Shown: positions 41,583 through 44,576 of the stretch, in pieces
How positions within the stretch are numbered: position 1 is the stretch's first letter
Layout of the letters: each line of letters opens with the position of its first letter
NCBI GenBank assembly: GCA_041676625.1
Contig: JBAYRN010000036.1
Location: forward strand, 1-44,576
Direction of reading: 5' to 3'
DNA from: JAEXNA01 sp041676625
GTDB lineage: Bacteria > Vulcanimicrobiota > Xenobia > Xenobiales > JADMJV01
Length of the DNA: 44,576 bases
The notes under the pieces: model-generated
Told to the model about the DNA's origin: nothing
Seen by the model: only the letters and a program-made list of their open reading frames with translations
Databases searched by the model: none
Program-made: the position numbers and the translations under genes

Positions 41583-42748
41583 ACCCTACCCTCTACCTGA
41601 TCTCCAACTCTCCGGGAGAGGTATCCACTTTCGTGAAACCGGTGGTGGCTGAACTGAGGGAGCGACACCCGGAGTGGACCTTGCAGGTCTGTCTGGTGCC
41701 TTGCCCTTACGCCACCGGCGCTGAGGCTCAGGTGATCGCCGAGTGGCCGGAGAGACCGCTGGTGTGGGGGCCCTGGGAGACCGTGCGGGCATGGTGGCGC
41801 GGAGAGGGGAAGGGGCGGCCGGGGGCGGTGGTTTTCCTGGGAGGGGATCCCTGGCACGCCTTGCTCCTGAAGCGTCGTTTGGGACTCCCCTGCCTGGCTT
41901 ACTTCTCGGAGCCCAGCGGGTGGGAAGAAACCCGCTGGCTGGGTGGATTCGACAAGGTGGTCATCGGCTACTCCGGGGCAGAGCCTTCCGGCGGGAGAAT
42001 CAGCATTGGGGATCTCCGGGTGGACGCCGTGACCAGGGCTCTCCAGGCTCACCTTCGGCCGAACAAGGAGAAGCTGACTCTGGCCGTTTTTCCGGGCTCC
42101 CGTTGGTTGCACCTCAAGGCCTTTCTGGGTTGCTTTCTCAAGGTGGTCGACGACCTGGCTTCCGAAGACCTGGAGGTGTTGCTGGCAGCCTCCCCGTTCA
42201 TTTCTCAAAAGCGATTGGCCGATGCCGCCCGGCGACCCTGGCGATGGGGAGTGGCTCAGGCGCGCGCGGAACTCCAGGACAGCACCTTGACCACCGAAAA
42301 CGGGACCCGAGTGCGGGTGGTCTGGGGAGAGCCTTACCAGGTCATGGCGGGCTGCGATCTGGCCCTGAGCCTGCCCGGTACTAACACCGCGGAGCTTGCC
42401 ATCGCCGGAAAGCCCACGGTGGTGCCGCTGCACCCTCGAGCCCCGGTGGGAGGGGCCGGGATCCTGGGTTTGCTGGACTCCCTGCCGGGTCTGGAGTCGT
42501 TGAAGCACTACTTCAAGCAACGCAAGAAGCGGCGATTGAAGCTGATCGCGCTGCCGAACCAGTTGGCCGGGCGAGTCGTCATGCCGGAATTTTTCGTGCG
42601 AGACGACCTGCAGGATCTGTCGGATTTCGTGTCCGATCTTCTCCGGGACCCGGAACGACGGGCCGCCATCGGTCGAGAGGCCCGGGAAGTCATGGGGCCG
42701 CCGGGGGCGACCGGCCGGCTGGTGGATCAGCTCGAAGCTCTCCTTTAG
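41579..42748 (+). CDS. LpxB-like GT-B glycosyltransferase (second copy)
   Basis: A 389-residue protein related to LpxB but divergent: ISNSPGEVSTFVKPVVAEL replaces the usual SGD start, then VVFLGGDPWHALLLKRR, LAVFPGSRWLHLKAF, and LPGTNTAELAIAGKPTVVPL in place of SGTxxLEA. Similar LpxB-related proteins occur in cyanobacteria and other diderms, where their substrate is not settled. ATGA overlap with lpxB implies co-expression. It may add sugar to a different lipid or to a modified lipid A. A 55-nt gap follows before the surface lipoprotein. Confidence 0.75.
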   Translation: MNPTLYLISNSPGEVSTFVKPVVAELRERHPEWTLQVCLVPCPYATGAEAQVIAEWPERPLVWGPWETVRAWWRGEGKGRPGAVVFLGGDPWHALLLKRRLGLPCLAYFSEPSGWEETRWLGGFDKVVIGYSGAEPSGGRISIGDLRVDAVTRALQAHLRPNKEKLTLAVFPGSRWLHLKAFLGCFLKVVDDLASEDLEVLLAASPFISQKRLADAARRPWRWGVAQARAELQDSTLTTENGTRVRVVWGEPYQVMAGCDLALSLPGTNTAELAIAGKPTVVPLHPRAPVGGAGILGLLDSLPGLESLKHYFKQRKKRRLKLIALPNQLAGRVVMPEFFVRDDLQDLSDFVSDLLRDPERRAAIGREAREVMGPPGATGRLVDQLEALL

Positions 42749-42803
42749 GAAGGGACTTTTCTCCTCTAGAAGAAGGCGTCTGGAACTTTTACGGGAGGGT
42801 AGA

Positions 42804-44576
42804 ATGAATACTCAACGTTTTCTTTTCCTGGCCTTGCTCTGGCCATTACTACTTTTAGGGAGCTCCGGTTGCGGAAGCTCTGACCAATACGTCTTCACCA
42901 GATCGGCAAACCCCAATCTGCCACCTCTGGCCAATCCTGACAGCTATCCCTCGGTGGGCAACGCCCCCTTGACCATCCCGGCGGCTGCCGGATTGTTTGC
43001 CAATGACCAGCTCAACGGGGGAGGGTTGGCGTCTTTCGACTCCAGCGGCACCGAGGGGGGCTCGGTTCAGGTAGAGGAAGACGGTAGCTTCACCTACACA
43101 CCTCTGTTCGGGTTCACGGGGACGGATAGTTTTACTTACACCATCTCCAACGATCAAGGCGAGAGTTCGACCACGGTTACGATCAATATCGCGAATCTCG
43201 CCTTCTTCGTGGACAACACCGCTGCGGACGGTGGAAACGGCAGCTTCGACAGCCGCTTCAATACCATGGCTCAGGCCACCGCGGCGGCCGGACCGAACGA
43301 CTTCATCGCGGTCTTCCGGGGCAACGGCACCAATCAGGGGCTAGCCGGACCCATTCAGCTCCAGGACGGACAGAAGCTGATCGGCGAGGGAGCGGGATTC
43401 ACCGCCGACAGCAGCCTGCTTCAGCGCTCCGACGAGGTGCGCAGCCAGGCCATCATCCCCGCCGGTGAACCGGCGGTGATCACCGGTCCGGTCATGCTGG
43501 CCGACGGCAACCTGGTAGCCGGCTTTCGGATCGAAGGCTCGGACAGCGACGCCATCTTCGGAGAGGCGATCAACGACGCCACCATTGAAAACAACGAGAT
43601 TCTGGGCTACGCCCAGTCGGGGATCGAGTTTCTCAACTCCACCGGCACGCTGCAGGTGCTGCGGTGCACCATCCATCCGGTGGGTACAATCCAGGACGGG
43701 ATACTGCTCAACAACACCAACGCATCGGCCACGGTGGTGATCAACGAGAATACCTTTGCCGGGGGTGTGAGGGGCTTGCATTGCGCCTATATCGTGCTCG
43801 AAGATCCACTCTCCACGATCAACCTCACCTGCAACAACAACCGGGTGCTTTCAGACGGCGATAATTGGGATTACGGTTTCAACTTTTTGTGCAACGGTGT
43901 GGGAACGTTTCGGGCGGATGGAAACGAGTTTTTTGGAAATGGACTCCCTGGTCTGCTGGCCAGCGCACTGGATGAAGGAGAGTTGGAGATCGCCCTAACG
44001 TCCAACGATTTGATCGGTGGAAGGGGGATCGGTGTCCATGCTACTGCCCAATCGCAGATCAACGGTGAGATCCGAGGCAATACGGTGAACATGGATGGTA
44101 TCAACGGTAGGGGGATTAGTCTTGAAGGGTCTAATTTCGGGGGGATGGATCTTTCCATTATGGAAAACATGTTGACTGGTCCTAACACCGGAAACGATAA
44201 TACGTTTGACACAAGCGTCCAGTGTGGAATCGGTATCGGTTTACAATCTTTGGCCACCTGCAACGCCCTGATCGAGGGAAACGTCATCCAGGGCTTCCGT
44301 CATGGAATTTGGTATCACACCTCGGAGAATCGGCCTTCAGAGCTTTCGATAATCAACAACAACATTTCCGGGGCTGAATTCAACGGGCTCCTCATTTCGG
44401 TTCCGAATCCCATGTCCATAGGCCATCAACTGCAAGCGGAGATCAGCATGAATAATGTCACCAAAAACGGGGCCAACGGGATCGAAGTTGTGGCAGGACT
44501 TGCTGGTAAGATCAAAGCGGCCGTTCAGGGGAACAATGCGACTGGAAACACGGGTACGGACATCCGCTTGGCCACC
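42804..44576 (+). CDS. Beta-helix surface protein, cut by window end
   Basis: A frame open from the ATG at 42804 (GGGAGGG 4-5 nt upstream) to the end of the window, 591 residues with no stop. The start (MNTQRFLFLALLWPLLLLG...SGC, Cys23) is a signal with a weak lipobox. Residues about 55-130 form an Ig/cadherin-like domain (GGSVQVEEDGSFTYTPL, GTDSFTYTISND). From about residue 150 there is right-handed beta-helix sequence rich in Asn and Gly (NDATIENNEILGYAQSGIEFLN, IEGNVIQGFRHGIWY, INNNISGAEFNGLLIS). Such proteins are often adhesins or polysaccharide-binding or lyase domains. Function unknown. Confidence 0.8.
   Translation, partial: MNTQRFLFLALLWPLLLLGSSGCGSSDQYVFTRSANPNLPPLANPDSYPSVGNAPLTIPAAAGLFANDQLNGGGLASFDSSGTEGGSVQVEEDGSFTYTPLFGFTGTDSFTYTISNDQGESSTTVTINIANLAFFVDNTAADGGNGSFDSRFNTMAQATAAAGPNDFIAVFRGNGTNQGLAGPIQLQDGQKLIGEGAGFTADSSLLQRSDEVRSQAIIPAGEPAVITGPVMLADGNLVAGFRIEGSDSDAIFGEAINDATIENNEILGYAQSGIEFLNSTGTLQVLRCTIHPVGTIQDGILLNNTNASATVVINENTFAGGVRGLHCAYIVLEDPLSTINLTCNNNRVLSDGDNWDYGFNFLCNGVGTFRADGNEFFGNGLPGLLASALDEGELEIALTSNDLIGGRGIGVHATAQSQINGEIRGNTVNMDGINGRGISLEGSNFGGMDLSIMENMLTGPNTGNDNTFDTSVQCGIGIGLQSLATCNALIEGNVIQGFRHGIWYHTSENRPSELSIINNNISGAEFNGLLISVPNPMSIGHQLQAEISMNNVTKNGANGIEVVAGLAGKIKAAVQGNNATGNTGTDIRLAT

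Noticed and set aside
1..44576. CRISPR array, prophage or integrase genes
   Set aside because: No regularly spaced repeats, no Cas, integrase or transposase motifs were seen in any open frame.

Overview
The window looks like chromosomal DNA of a Gram-negative-type (diderm) bacterium with roughly 55-60 % G+C and very compact coding. It encodes BamA, a run of Skp/OmpH-like proteins and the lipid A enzymes LpxD, LpxC, LpxA and LpxB, so the cell should have an outer membrane with lipid A. GTG and TTG starts are common, many neighbouring genes overlap by 4 nt, and convergent genes often overlap at their 3' ends. I cannot name the lineage from sequence alone. The unusual gene content (lipoprotein Skp paralogues, an LpxB-like second gene, a proline-rich BamA leader) suggests a deep-branching or poorly sampled diderm phylum rather than a well-studied proteobacterium.

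Layout. 1-1.8 kb, minus strand: a cut-off secreted protein, a PuuD-type class I glutamine amidotransferase and an alpha/beta-hydrolase esterase with a clear terminator. 1.9-6.4 kb, plus strand: an unknown protein, the glycogen branching enzyme GlgB and a clan GH-A-like glycosidase lipoprotein. 6.4-12.4 kb: a probable pseudokinase with a C-terminal membrane hairpin (minus), a UPF1-like SF1 helicase (plus) and a fatty acyl-AMP ligase (minus). 12.6-17.1 kb: a 1170-residue GlmS-like protein with an insertion in its amidotransferase domain and a long extra C-terminus, then an unknown protein with a possible MshEN-like tail. 17.1-17.44 kb: a tRNA operon (CAU, Glu, Val) with a consensus promoter and terminator. 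17.6-22.6 kb: a poly-glycine-linked protein with a papain/calpain-like motif, a secreted protein, two GH114-like glycosidase genes and a tiny secreted protein. 22.6-25.4 kb: FabI, an unknown protein and an M20 peptidase. 25.4-27.6 kb: a 442-bp gene-free stretch with long inverted repeats, an orphan AbiEi-like gene and a secreted beta-propeller protein.

27.8-42.7 kb is the envelope biogenesis region: bamA, four consecutive Skp/OmpH-like lipoprotein genes, a short lpxD, an unknown secreted protein, lpxC and fabZ. Many of these genes overlap by 4 nt, so expression is probably translationally coupled. A second group follows: a GnnA-like oxidoreductase, lpxA, a small CS/Hsp20-like protein, a PilZ protein on the opposite strand, an unknown protein, lpxB and a second LpxB-like glycosyltransferase gene. 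Together these would cover outer-membrane protein insertion, periplasmic chaperoning and most of the early lipid A steps. The window ends inside a large beta-helix surface lipoprotein.

The most notable points are the four lipoprotein Skp paralogues with an unknown 578-residue protein inside the lpx operon, the enlarged GlmS-like enzyme, the probable pseudokinase, the Gly-linker peptidase-like protein, the inverted-repeat element beside an orphan AbiEi gene, and a perfect palindrome lying between the -35 and -10 boxes of the PilZ gene. All functional calls come from reading motifs by eye; no database search was run.
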